This document shows, piece after piece, positions 9,125 to 16,447 of a stretch of DNA of 64,000 nucleotides; the stretch's first letter is position 1; each line of letters begins with the position of its first letter. Origin of the DNA: a virus. The notes under the pieces were generated by a model. That model worked only from the letters and a program-made list of their open reading frames with translations, did not search any database and was not told where the DNA came from. Position numbers and translations under genes: made by a program. The stretch is from the IMG/VR virus record IMGVR_UViG_3300044981_000350, positions 1 through 64,000 of that record; one strand, written 5' to 3'.

Positions 9125-9700
9125 TTAGGTCGCGCATTCCTGGCACGGTTTATTCACCACGTATCCGAGCGCGCCGGTAGCGTCTTCCTCCGTCTCGCCC
9201 GATCCGCCGCACGTTCCGCACACCGCCTTGCGCGCGGGCTCGGGGGCGGACGTCAGTCGACCGCCAAACGTATCGCCAGTGTCGAGCTTGGCGAACGCGC
9301 TCATCGTCTCGGCCATCGCTCGGTTTTGTGCCTTGCACTCCGCAAGCTCCGAGTCGCGTGCGGCGAGCTTTCTCTCCAGGTCAACGCGAATGCCCTCGGC
9401 CGCGTTGAGAGCGTTTGTAGCTGCCCGCAATCCCATGTCGTTACGACGCTCGTTTGCCTTCGCCTCCGCCAACTCCCCCGCAAGCCGCTGGAGCAAGCGG
9501 GCGGCGCGCTCGCGCAGTAGGCCACCAGGCTCGCAGCTCTCGCCCAGATCCTGTATCGCCTCCGCCACTTCCTCTGGCAGGACGGGCGAAGATAGCTGCT
9601 CGAGGGCGACGATGGCTTGCCCGATCAGCGCATCGTAATCGTCACATCTCACGTCGCGACGCTTGGCTCGTAGCGCGGCGATTATGTTTTCGGGCGTCAT
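9125..9700 (-). CDS. Helical protein with C-terminal DnaJ-type zinc-binding motif
   Basis: The 191-residue protein is mostly alpha-helical, with a heptad-like region (RERAARLLQRLAGELAEAKANERR and LERKLAARDSELAECKAQNRAMAETM) suggesting a coiled coil. It ends with CGTCGGSGETEEDATGALGY...CQEC, a CxxCxGxG...CxxC module like the zinc repeat of DnaJ. A DnaJ-like J-domain is absent. It may be an adaptor binding protein or nucleic acid. It is translationally coupled to the upstream gene. Confidence 0.6.
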   Translation of the reverse strand: MTPENIIAALRAKRRDVRCDDYDALIGQAIVALEQLSSPVLPEEVAEAIQDLGESCEPGGLLRERAARLLQRLAGELAEAKANERRNDMGLRAATNALNAAEGIRVDLERKLAARDSELAECKAQNRAMAETMSAFAKLDTGDTFGGRLTSAPEPARKAVCGTCGGSGETEEDATGALGYVVNKPCQECAT

Positions 9701-10002
9701 TCGCTCTTCTCCTCTTTCGTCGAGGAGATGGCGGCGTTTGCGGTCAGCGTCAACTCGTGCCGGATCGCCTCGACGGTTCGCAGTGCGTCATCCGCGGCGA
9801 CGGTGCCGAGCCATCCGATGGCACTCTCTAGCGAGTCGAGAGCTTGCTCGAGTAGCGACCTTAGCGCCCGCTCGCGTTTCTCAACGGCGGCTTCGTGGAT
9901 GTAGACGTGCGGATCCGTCCGATGCGGACAGTCGGCGTGAAGCGCGCCTGTCGCATGCTTGTACATCGTGATCCGCTCCGGCGGCGGCTTCGGCGCGGTC
10001 AT
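9697..10002 (-). CDS. Hypothetical helical protein with His/Cys N-terminal segment
   Basis: ATG 10002 (MTAPKPPPERITMYKHATG) overlaps the stop of the 37-residue peptide upstream. The 101-residue product has a short segment HADCPHRTDPHVYIH that could bind metal, followed by two long helices (EKRERALRSLLEQALDSLESAIGWLG and ALRTVEAIRHELTLTANAA). No family is recognised. Confidence 0.5.
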   Translation of the reverse strand: MTAPKPPPERITMYKHATGALHADCPHRTDPHVYIHEAAVEKRERALRSLLEQALDSLESAIGWLGTVAADDALRTVEAIRHELTLTANAAISSTKEEKSE

Positions 10003-10112
10003 CGGCGCCTCAGAAGGTACCAGGCGCGATACACGATCGCGCCGAACAGAATGACGAACAACAGGCCTACCCAGGCCACGTCCGCTGCGCTCCAATCGAG
10101 GCACTGCGCCAT
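9999..10112 (-). CDS. 37-residue single-span membrane peptide
   Basis: ATG 10112 shares bases with the stop of the upstream gene and its own stop overlaps the next start, so it is locked into the translational chain. The product MAQCLDWSAADVAWVGLLF continues as a membrane span and ends YRAWYLLRRR, a positive-inside anchor. Confidence 0.55.
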   Translation of the reverse strand: MAQCLDWSAADVAWVGLLFVILFGAIVYRAWYLLRRR

Positions 10113-10720
10113 CACGCACCACCCTTCCCAAGCCCCATCTCGCGCGCGACGGCGCGGATTAGATCAGGCCAGCTCGCAGCAGTGGACCATCGACGGGAGC
10201 ACTTGTCGATCAGCGCCTCCACATCGAACGCGGGCGCGGCGGCGAAGCGCGCTCTGAGAACGCGCTCGAATGCGTCGATGCCATCGCCGATCGATGCCCA
10301 AAGCTTGAGCATCGTTTCCGTCCACCACGCCTCGTCCCGCACCACGGCCGGCGCGGGCGCGGCGAATCGGTGTGCGTTCGCGCGGAGCACGTCGACGCAA
10401 GCGACCACGAACGACGCTTTGCCATTGTCGGCTGGTCCGTGCGCCCAACGCTTGCGCCAGATCTCCTCCGCCATCGCCGCGAAGTCGGGCTCGGGCGCAA
10501 CGCCCCTTTCCCGCCGGCACTTCTTCTCCCAAGCCTCGTTCCACGCGCGCTCCTCGTGCGCCGGATAGTTGGGACCGACCGGCTTCTCCACCTCCGCCGG
10601 CACTTCCGTGCCCGCTTCGCAGGGCAAAGCGTTGACCAGCTGGACAAGGGTCTCCTTGTAGCGAACCATCGGGTCTTCGAGCATCGCCAGTATCGCGTCT
10701 CGGTCGGCCTTCTTGATCAT
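10112..10720 (-). CDS. Hypothetical 202-residue protein of leftward operon
   Basis: ATG 10720 (MIKKADRDAILAMLEDP) overlaps the end of the regulator gene by 4 bases. The protein is predominantly helical and Trp-rich (AWNEAWEKKCRRE, IWRKRWAHGPADN, DEAWWTETMLKLW). It lacks obvious catalytic motifs. The position directly after the putative regulator implies early expression. Confidence 0.5.
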   Translation of the reverse strand: MIKKADRDAILAMLEDPMVRYKETLVQLVNALPCEAGTEVPAEVEKPVGPNYPAHEERAWNEAWEKKCRRERGVAPEPDFAAMAEEIWRKRWAHGPADNGKASFVVACVDVLRANAHRFAAPAPAVVRDEAWWTETMLKLWASIGDGIDAFERVLRARFAAAPAFDVEALIDKCSRRWSTAASWPDLIRAVAREMGLGKGGA

Positions 10721-11079
10721 GCGCCTTTTCCTCCCTTGATCACTTTCAACTCTGGTAGCCCCTTGAGCCGCCTCTTCATCTGACGCACATCCCACGGCTC
10801 GGATTCATTCTTCCGCGCCGGTTTCTTCAACGGCGCCCCATCACTCCGGCGCCGAATCTCCGGCATCGGCGGCGCCGCGAGCGGGTTACCCGCCCGGGAT
10901 TCGACTACGATCTGAGCCCGCGCCAAGGTCGCCAGCCGAATGAAGTCGGCCGGTGTGATGCCCTGGATTTTGGCCGCCTTGATCACGAACTCCACCTCGA
11001 CGTTAGTAAGCCCGAGGCCGTTGAAGCAAGGGGGCTGAAGTCTCATCCGCGTCTCATCTGGGGTTGCCTTGGGTTTCAT
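10717..11079 (-). CDS. Ribbon-helix-helix-like putative regulator, first gene of leftward operon
   Basis: ATG 11079 begins a 120-residue protein with the segment LTNVEVEFVIKAAKIQGITPADFIRLATLARAQ, which has the strand-helix-turn-helix spacing of CopG/Arc-type DNA-binding proteins. The C-terminal half is basic (RRRSDG, KKPARKNE, RQMKRRLKG). As the first gene after a divergent intergenic region it is a natural autoregulator. The fold call is from pattern only, and longer in-frame starts upstream cannot be excluded. Confidence 0.45.
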   Translation of the reverse strand: MKPKATPDETRMRLQPPCFNGLGLTNVEVEFVIKAAKIQGITPADFIRLATLARAQIVVESRAGNPLAAPPMPEIRRRSDGAPLKKPARKNESEPWDVRQMKRRLKGLPELKVIKGGKGA

Positions 11080-11221
11080 CCGGGCGGCGCCGCAACCCGT
11101 GGAATCTTGGGGAAAAGCCTTGCGCACAGCGGGTGTGCTCGGTAGCTTTACTTGCTCGGGCGGGCCCGTCAATGGGCCGCGGGCAACTTTTCTCTGAAAG
11201 GCGGCGAGACGATGGTGGTAC
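11080..11221. promoter_or_regulatory. Divergent intergenic region between leftward early operon and VapE gene
   Basis: This 142-base region separates the two main divergent transcription units, so it should hold promoters for both. It contains an inverted repeat GGGCCC-GTCAAT-GGGCC near 11162, and a purine-rich segment (tctgaaaggcggcgag) that can serve as ribosome site for the GTG start at 11222. I see no good match to a sigma-70 consensus, so phage- or host-specific promoters are expected. Confidence 0.45.
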
Positions 11222-12640
11222 GTGGCTAAGGCCCCGCCGAAGGCGCAGAAACCCACCGGCCCCAAAGCTTCGAGCTTTGTGGATTGGCAGGATCTTCTCA
11301 TCCGAACCAAGCGAGGGGAGCCCGTCTCGTGCTCGTTGAACGTTCAGATCGCACTCGAGAACGACCCCCAGTGGGCGGGCCTCTTCGCATACAACACCTT
11401 CGTCGGTGAGATCGAGGCACTACGGGAACCGCCGTGGCCCCGCAGCCTTCAGCCGGGCGAGGCGCCTACCAAAACCGAGGTCCGGCGGTACTGGACCGAG
11501 GAAGACAACATCCGGCTCGCGATGTGGCTCACCGAGCGGTTGCGGATCCCGATCGGCAAGAACGAGGTACGTGATGCCCTCATCATCCTCGCGCGGCAAC
11601 GGCCCTTCCACCCGGTCCATGAGTGGCTCGAGGGACTCAAGTGGGATGGGAAGGAACGGCTCGGGGGCTTCCTGATACGCCACGCCGGGGTGGTCGATGA
11701 GCACGTGATCCGATCCGTCACCGCGAAGTGGATGATCGGCCTCGTGAAGCGGATCTACGAGCCCGGGTGCATCTTCCGCATGGTGTTGATCTTGGAGGGT
11801 GAACAGGACACACGGAAGTCATCCGCGCTCGAAGCCTTGGTGCCGAACCGCGAGTGGTTCATGGCCTTCACCGCCAACATGGCCGACAAGGATGCCTACC
11901 AGGTTTTGCGGGGGGCTTGGCTCGTCGAGTTGGCCGAGCTCGACTCCCTCAACAAAACCGGCACCAGCGCGATCAAAGGGTTCATCTCCAACCCCACCGA
12001 CAAGTACCGACCGAGCTACGGCAAAGGGCCGATCCTATTCCCCCGCCAGTGCGGCTTCGGGGGCACCACGAACGAGCACGACTACCTGAAGGATATGACG
12101 GGGAACACGCGCTTCTACCCCGTCACGATCACCCGGGCGGTGAACGTGGAGGCGATCGTGAAAGAGCGAGATCAGCTCTGGGCCGAGGCCGTGGCTCGCT
12201 ACAAAAAGGGGGAGCCCTGTTACATCACCGACGCTGGGGTGAAGAAGAAGCTCGCTGACCGCGTCGAGGAGCGACGGCAGATCCACCCCTGGGAGGAGGA
12301 GGTAGCGAAGTGGCTCGCGAAGCTACCACCCCCGCGGCGGAAGGGAGGCATCACCGTCAACGACATCTTGAAGGGGGCCCTCCAGAAGCACACCGCCGAC
12401 TTCAAACAGGGGGATACCCAGACGATCGCGGCGATTCTACGGACCCTCGGGTGGACGAAGGATGGCCGAAAAGAGAGCCTCCGCCCCGACGGAAAGCGCG
12501 ACTACCTGTACTTCGCACCGCCAGCGGCCGCGGGTTCGGGGTTGCGGGTCGTAACCCCGTTGGGGCGTTTAGCCGAGAAAAATCTAGACACCCAAGACAG
12601 CCCTAGACGAACGAATGGTCGAAATCCGGCCGAAAACTGA
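11222..12640 (+). CDS. Virulence-associated E (VapE)-family P-loop ATPase, putative replication helicase/primase partner
   Basis: The 472-residue protein matches the VapE family: an N-terminal DNA-binding-like region, the stretch FHPVHEWLEGLKWDGKERL, a P-loop region at about residues 190-202, then NKTGTSAIKGFISNPTDKYRPSYG and the signature NEHDYLKDMTGNTRFYPV. VapE proteins act as the replicative helicase/initiator in many phages and satellites. The P-loop is unusual: GEQDTRKSS at 193-201, where the family usually has Gly at the fourth and sixth positions; Lys199 and Ser200 remain. The GTG start lies 15 bases from an aaaggcgg ribosome site. The gene's 3' end and the following gap hold the CTAGAC repeat cluster. 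Confidence 0.85.
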   Translation: MAKAPPKAQKPTGPKASSFVDWQDLLIRTKRGEPVSCSLNVQIALENDPQWAGLFAYNTFVGEIEALREPPWPRSLQPGEAPTKTEVRRYWTEEDNIRLAMWLTERLRIPIGKNEVRDALIILARQRPFHPVHEWLEGLKWDGKERLGGFLIRHAGVVDEHVIRSVTAKWMIGLVKRIYEPGCIFRMVLILEGEQDTRKSSALEALVPNREWFMAFTANMADKDAYQVLRGAWLVELAELDSLNKTGTSAIKGFISNPTDKYRPSYGKGPILFPRQCGFGGTTNEHDYLKDMTGNTRFYPVTITRAVNVEAIVKERDQLWAEAVARYKKGEPCYITDAGVKKKLADRVEERRQIHPWEEEVAKWLAKLPPPRRKGGITVNDILKGALQKHTADFKQGDTQTIAAILRTLGWTKDGRKESLRPDGKRDYLYFAPPAAAGSGLRVVTPLGRLAEKNLDTQDSPRRTNGRNPAEN

Positions 12641-12840
12641 TGCTCTGTCTAGAGTCTAGGGTGTCTAAGGTGTTTATAGAAACTATTCCAAGAGACATAG
12701 GTGGTGGGGGTGGTGGTGTGTTCTGGGGAGCTCCAGCCCGAAATCGCCTAGACAGCTAGACAAGTTAGACTCGTGAATCATCTCGCGTAGTTACAACGAA
12801 AATGGGGTTAGACACCCCCAAGACACCCTAGACCAACGGT
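12583..12840. repeat. Cluster of CTAGAC/GTCTAG repeats, candidate origin (iterons) or operator
   Basis: About ten copies of [CT]TAGAC, in both orientations, lie in 258 bases: at 12584, 12603, 12647, 12654, 12663, 12748, 12756, 12765, 12808 and 12829. Two longer copies read TAGACACCC..AAGACA..CCTAGAC.AACG (12585-12613 and 12808-12839), and an inverted copy covers 12647-12672. CTAG is normally rare in G+C-rich phage DNA, so the clustering is striking. The location beside a VapE replication gene, partly inside its last codons, suggests initiator-binding iterons; transcription factor operators are the alternative. Confidence 0.6.
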
Positions 12841-12853
12841 AGAGGAATAAAAC

Positions 12854-13207
12854 ATGGGGATCATTGAAGAAATCGAAAAATGGCTCGAAGGCCGGGGGCA
12901 GTGGTGGTCCCCCGAAGGGAAGAACCTGTTGATCCGAGCGGTGGCGCGCCTCCGCGAGCTCGAAGGAGCCGCCCACAAACCGGAGGGGCCGAGCGCATCG
13001 AGCGTCTTTTTGGACCTCACCAAAGTGGTGGTCGATCTACGGAAGCGGATCGAAGCGCTTGAGGCCCGCGAGGAAGCGCGGGGCGGGGCGCGGGCCGCCG
13101 AGGAGGTGCGTAGGCCCATGCCGAAGGCGCAACCGACATGCCCCGGGGCCCGCGAATTCCGGTCGGACCTCGACGATGACATGCGCTATGAAAGCGTCGC
13201 CGAATGA
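12854..13207 (+). CDS. Hypothetical coiled-coil protein downstream of VapE
   Basis: The 117-residue protein begins MGIIEEIEKWLEGRGQWWSP and has a central heptad-like helix (FLDLTKVVVDLRKRIEALEAREEARGG) consistent with dimerisation. The tail is acidic (RSDLDDDMRYESVAE). It is the first gene after the repeat-rich gap and overlaps the next gene by 4 bases. A role in replication control is plausible from position only. Confidence 0.55.
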   Translation: MGIIEEIEKWLEGRGQWWSPEGKNLLIRAVARLRELEGAAHKPEGPSASSVFLDLTKVVVDLRKRIEALEAREEARGGARAAEEVRRPMPKAQPTCPGAREFRSDLDDDMRYESVAE

Positions 13208-13395
13208 CTACGCCCCTCGACCTCCACACCGCTTACTTGAACTACCGGGCCCTCCTCGCTCGTGAGCAATGTCGGATCTGCGGTCGTACGCAAGATGTCG
13301 ACGTGCACTTCCCGCCGAGCGACTTAGGGGCTCCGGCGGAGCTCCGAGTGCGGTGCCCGGAGCACGTCAACAGCCCGATGCCGAAGGCGCCTTGA
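13204..13395 (+). CDS. Small zinc-binding (HNH-remnant-like) protein
   Basis: The 63-residue protein contains REQCRICGRTQDVDVHFPPSD...RVRCPEHV, a CxxC...H...CxxH pattern as in small zinc fingers and in HNH-type fold remnants. It lacks the second catalytic His-Asn pair of an active HNH enzyme. It is coupled to the preceding gene and followed by a strong terminator. Confidence 0.55.
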   Translation: MTTPLDLHTAYLNYRALLAREQCRICGRTQDVDVHFPPSDLGAPAELRVRCPEHVNSPMPKAP

Positions 13396-13473
13396 CGCCC
13401 CGCCCGTCTCAAAGTAGTCTCAATTCCAGACGCTCGACGTTCCTTTCCCCGGGAGACTTCGGCGGCTCGCTCG

Positions 13474-13513
13474 ACACCCCCCACGCCTCGCCGCCTGGGG
13501 GGTGTTGCCTTTT
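13474..13513 (+). terminator. Rho-independent terminator after the VapE operon
   Basis: The stem ACACCCCCCA (13474-13483) pairs perfectly with TGGGGGGTGT (13496-13505) across a 12-base loop and is followed by tgcctttt. This ends the transcript that starts at the VapE gene, and the next gene has its own promoter-like element. Confidence 0.75.
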
Positions 13514-13537
13514 GAGCCCTATTGAGGCGCTTCCCGC

Positions 13538-13568
13538 TTGCGCAGCCATAACCGGGCGGTACCATAAA
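13538..13568 (+). promoter_or_regulatory. Candidate promoter upstream of the 13.6-kb gene set
   Basis: TTGCGC at 13538 and an A/T-rich ACCATAAA at 13561 are spaced about 17-19 bases apart, just downstream of the terminator and before the next genes. A similar TTGCGT element lies in two other true intergenic gaps (14725 and 28996), which supports a common promoter type. Confidence 0.4.
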
Positions 13569-13629
13569 CCCCGATGCATCGTTGGGGTTGGGTTCTCATC
13601 GTGGCCCGTTGGTTCGGTTGGCGCCCCTG

Positions 13630-13863
13630 ATGCGCGGGTTGACCGCCCTCGAAGCCGAGGTGTTGGCCCTCGCAGCATCGCCCCCGACGATTCGGGTCAT
13701 CGCCGACCGCGACCAACGGGTTGCCGCGGAGGCCCTCGTAGCCGCCGGACGTGCCTACTTCGTGCCGGCCCCCGAATATGGGGCGAACGCCCGGCGGTTA
13801 TTTCCGACCGCCGAGGGGCGGGTGGCGCTCATGATCCATCGGTTCCTTCGGGTCGAGGCCTAG
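13630..13863 (+). CDS. Hypothetical 77-residue protein, possible winged-helix
   Basis: ATG 13630 reads MRGLTALEAEVLALAASPPT followed by IRVIADRDQRVAAEALVAAGRAYF and RRLFPTAEGRVALMIHRFL. The order helix, helix, strand-turn-strand resembles a small winged helix-turn-helix, as in phage regulators. No ligand or partner can be inferred. An upstream in-frame start at 13582 is possible but has a less protein-like extension. Confidence 0.5.
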   Translation: MRGLTALEAEVLALAASPPTIRVIADRDQRVAAEALVAAGRAYFVPAPEYGANARRLFPTAEGRVALMIHRFLRVEA

Positions 13864-13953
13864 GTGGTTGAACACCCCGGGGCCCTATTCGTGCTGATCC
13901 TGACGATTGCCGTTTGGGTCGCCGTCATGGCGATCCCCACCGAGAAAGATTGA
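13864..13953 (+). CDS. 29-residue membrane peptide
   Basis: GTG 13864 directly follows the preceding stop and encodes a peptide beginning MVEHPGALFVLILTIAVWVA, a single membrane span with a short charged tail (PTEKD). It is included because of its tight placement between two genes and its clear hydrophobic profile. Confidence 0.4.
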   Translation: MVEHPGALFVLILTIAVWVAVMAIPTEKD

Positions 13954-13960
13954 GGGCCCC

Positions 13961-14236
13961 ATGGGTGATACCGACCAGACGAAGAAAAAGCCCGAGCCGG
14001 TCATCCCGATCGGCCCCATCACCGCCTGCATCGCGGCAGCGCAGCATCGGCTTTCGGTGAGTAAGTGCGGTCGGTCGGTCGAGAAGGAATTTATCTTCAC
14101 CGACGCCGACTACGCGGTGGGGGCTTACGACCGGGCGGTGCGGAACATCCCCCCGACGGCGTTGGCCGCATGCCCTGACTGCATCAAGGTGCGGCGTCGT
14201 GAGGTTGAAGAGGATTCGACCAGCCGTGCAAAATAG
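13961..14236 (+). CDS. Hypothetical Cys-containing 91-residue protein
   Basis: ATG 13961 starts MGDTDQTKKKPEPVIPIGPI. The protein contains CIAAAQHRLSVSKCGRSVEKEF and a final CPDCIKVRRREVEED, so a four-Cys zinc site is possible. Its last 38 bases overlap the start of the following metzincin gene in another frame, a longer overlap than usual here. Confidence 0.55.
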   Translation: MGDTDQTKKKPEPVIPIGPITACIAAAQHRLSVSKCGRSVEKEFIFTDADYAVGAYDRAVRNIPPTALAACPDCIKVRRREVEEDSTSRAK

Positions 14237-14720
14237 TTGGTGGCTCGCCGGCCTGGGGCTGTTGATGGTAGGGTGCATGCCCGCAGCCCCGGCCACCGCC
14301 TACCGGGTTTGCTTCTCCTCGAATTTTACCCCCGCCGAAATCGAAGCCGGGCTTGGTGCCGTCGACGATTGGGTTTGGAACATCCCAGAATTGAAAATGC
14401 AAGCGGTAACCGGTGGTGAATGCCCCCTCGAGAACGCCGGGGGCCCGGTCATCGACGTAGCCCCCGGCGCTCTCAACGAAGGCACCGGCGGCCTGACCTA
14501 CTACTACCGGAACTACGACCGTGAATTTGCTACCGTGACGATCGATACGTGGCTCGAGGGGCAACCCGGGTTCACGTTGCAACAGGTGTTCGCTCACGAG
14601 TTCGGGCATGGCATGGGGTTGGCGCACACCGGGCCCGGCACGATCATGTGCTGGTCGACCGCATGCCAATCGCCGGGGGTTACCATTGGGGATGTCGCGC
14701 AGTGGCGGTCGATTCGTTGA
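14199..14720 (+). CDS. Secreted metzincin-type zinc metalloprotease with lipoprotein signal
   Basis: The 173-residue product starts with a basic N-terminus, a hydrophobic core and a lipobox (WWLAGLGLLMVGCM), so it should be exported and lipid-anchored. The catalytic signature HEFGHGMGLAH (residues 133-143) is the metzincin HExxHxxGxxH, followed by GPGTIMCW, where the Met can act as the Met-turn. The length is close to a bare matrixin-like catalytic domain. A lipid-anchored protease is an unusual phage gene; roles in altering the host surface or in lysis are possible. GTG 14199 is chosen since it gives a complete signal peptide. Confidence 0.8.
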   Translation: MRLKRIRPAVQNSWWLAGLGLLMVGCMPAAPATAYRVCFSSNFTPAEIEAGLGAVDDWVWNIPELKMQAVTGGECPLENAGGPVIDVAPGALNEGTGGLTYYYRNYDREFATVTIDTWLEGQPGFTLQQVFAHEFGHGMGLAHTGPGTIMCWSTACQSPGVTIGDVAQWRSIR

Positions 14721-14724
14721 GGCG

Positions 14725-14754
14725 TTGCGTTTTTCTACTTGCGCCCGCTAGGGT
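14725..14754 (+). promoter_or_regulatory. Candidate promoter before the recombination genes
   Basis: TTGCGT (14725) and TAGGGT (14749) are separated by 18 bases in a 147-base gap. The string TTGCGTTTTTC is shared with the gap at 28996. A GCGGGG-atggaa-CCCCGC hairpin follows at about 14781-14798 in the leader. Confidence 0.4.
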
Positions 14755-14867
14755 GATGGTTTAGCTTCACATCTCACCGGCGGGGATGGAACCCCGCACG
14801 AAGGCCGCCAAACACGCCGCCTTGGTTTCTTTGAGCGAGCCACCGAAAAGTCACCGGAGGAATCGAG

Positions 14868-15020
14868 ATGCCGAAGGATAAGGCGAAGTTCGTTCAGATC
14901 ATGGCCGACGACGGGAGCTTGTTCGCTCTCGATTCAGATGGCCGAGTGTGGGAACTCGACGGCGAGGAGGATTGTTGGTGCCCGCTCACCGACAAGCGCG
15001 AAACCGACGGGGATAACTGA
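14868..15020 (+). CDS. 50-residue acidic protein
   Basis: A strong ribosome site (cggagga) precedes ATG 14868, and the stop overlaps the next ATG (TGATG). The product MPKDKAKFVQIMADDGSLFA continues with a WD-like strand (SDGRVWELDG) and an acidic Cys pair (EEDCWCPLTDKRE). Its function is unknown. Similar short beta peptides are common ahead of phage recombination genes. Confidence 0.6.
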   Translation: MPKDKAKFVQIMADDGSLFALDSDGRVWELDGEEDCWCPLTDKRETDGDN

Positions 15021-15829
15021 TGCCCGTCTCCGCCACCGCCCTCGAGTTCGACACGCATCTTCGGATGCTGCTGATGTCCCCTCCGAAGGTCGGCAAATCG
15101 ACCCACGTCATCTCCACGAGCCCGGGCCCCGTGCGGGTTCTGCTCTGCGAATCCGACACCGCCCTCCGCGGGGCCCAACGGGAGTCGAAAAACTTCGACT
15201 TCGAGCGCATCACCGGGTGGGATTCGATGATGAAAGCCGTCGTCGAGGCCAAACGGGATGCGAAGGCCGGCGCCATCAAAACCGTGGTGGTTGACCCCAT
15301 CACCACCTTCGCCGATCGGCTCCTCGCCGAGTGCGTGCATGCGACCCTCACCAAGGAGGGGAACGAAGATGGGCGTAAGGCCCATCCCGAGTTCACCAAG
15401 CGGATCGTGCATCTCGTCGACCTCCTCATGACGATCCCGGCCCACCTCGTCGTGATCGCCCACCACATGGAGACCGGCGGTGACGACGATGGGAAGAAGC
15501 TCGGCATGGGGTTGGTACCGCTCATGCCCAACACCGCCTCCCGTACGAAGCTCGGTGCCATGTTTTACGACGTCGTATGGATGGACATCGCCAAGGCGGG
15601 GCAACCCGAGTACCGCGGCCGCACGTTCGTGACGGGGCCTGATGGCTGTTGGGGCCCCGGATGCAGAAGCTTGGCGGTCAACGACAAGCTGCCGGCCCAT
15701 ATCGGGGAATTCATCAAGGCGATGAAGGCGGGGGAGACCGGGGCTGCGAAGAAGATAAACGGGGCCGCGTCGACGACGGGGAAACCATTCACGGCGTCAT
15801 CCAAGCCGCAAGCGCAGGTGCGCCGATGA
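15020..15829 (+). CDS. Sak4-like RecA-fold ATPase (phage recombination)
   Basis: The 269-residue protein has a Walker A variant PPKVGKST (Lys26), a Walker B-like strand KTVVVDPITTF around residue 95, and the conserved strand HLVVIAHHME expected for the RecA-like AAA_24/Sak4 group. Sak4 proteins promote single-strand annealing together with a cognate SSB, and an SSB-like gene follows 600 bases later. The last 30 residues are a disordered basic tail. Alternative readings within the RecA/KaiC superfamily cannot be excluded. Confidence 0.75.
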   Translation: MPVSATALEFDTHLRMLLMSPPKVGKSTHVISTSPGPVRVLLCESDTALRGAQRESKNFDFERITGWDSMMKAVVEAKRDAKAGAIKTVVVDPITTFADRLLAECVHATLTKEGNEDGRKAHPEFTKRIVHLVDLLMTIPAHLVVIAHHMETGGDDDGKKLGMGLVPLMPNTASRTKLGAMFYDVVWMDIAKAGQPEYRGRTFVTGPDGCWGPGCRSLAVNDKLPAHIGEFIKAMKAGETGAAKKINGAASTTGKPFTASSKPQAQVRR

Positions 15830-16020
15830 AGATCATCATCGAAGGCAAGCAGGGTGAAGGCAAGAGCCGCCTCGCTTCTCACGTCGCGGCGGCGCTCATG
15901 ACGATGGGCTTCACCGTTCACCTCTACGACCGTGAGTCGGAAGGAAATGGAGACCCCGTGAGATCAGGGCCGGCCATCAACAAGAAGTTCGCCCGAATCT
16001 TCGTAAGGCAAACACCATGA
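15826..16020 (+). CDS. 64-residue mini P-loop protein
   Basis: The product begins MKIIIEGKQGEGKSRLASHV, a perfect Walker A loop (GKQGEGKS) with the expected strand and helix, then ends at about residue 64 after a short beta strand. That is too short for a full NTPase domain. Similar isolated P-loop mini-proteins occur in phage genomes next to replication genes. It is coupled by ATGA to both neighbours. Confidence 0.6.
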   Translation: MKIIIEGKQGEGKSRLASHVAAALMTMGFTVHLYDRESEGNGDPVRSGPAINKKFARIFVRQTP

Positions 16021-16364
16021 ACCGCTGGCAACACTTCTACGATCTCGCCGCCGCTCAACTCGCGGTCACCTACGCCCAAACCCGCAACTTCGACGTCGCC
16101 GAGAAAATCGCGGCGGCGAAACGGATGGCGGCCGATGCGAAGGCGTTTGCGGATGCTTTCAAACAGGTCGAGGAGGCAGCCTTCGATCCGGAAGCTACTG
16201 AGGAGCAAGCAACTGAGCGGCTTCGGCGTCAGTTGGGGTTACCTCCGAGCCTCGTGCCGGTGACGAGTTCACTCCACGGCCCTAAACTCGCGGGTGTCAT
16301 TCCCGTCGATGAGCCTCTCGGTGAGGCATCTCGCACCGCCACCCTTATCGCCGGCGACGACTAA
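16017..16364 (+). CDS. Hypothetical helical protein
   Basis: The 115-residue protein begins MNRWQHFYDLAAAQLAVTYA with a first half of regular helices (AEKIAAAKRMAADAKAFADAFKQVEEAAF) and a flexible second half. It lies between the P-loop peptide and the SSB-like gene, which suggests a role in recombination or replication, without direct evidence. Confidence 0.5.
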   Translation: MNRWQHFYDLAAAQLAVTYAQTRNFDVAEKIAAAKRMAADAKAFADAFKQVEEAAFDPEATEEQATERLRRQLGLPPSLVPVTSSLHGPKLAGVIPVDEPLGEASRTATLIAGDD

Positions 16365-16447
16365 AAACTTTGGCGAGATGCTTCGGCCATCGCCAGAGCC
16401 ACTGCAACGAAAACGCATCCATCATCAGGAACACACACCAAACACCA

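Noticed and set aside
15826-16020. Mini P-loop protein as packaging ATPase
   Set aside because: At 64 residues it lacks Walker B and the rest of an FtsK/terminase-type ATPase fold.
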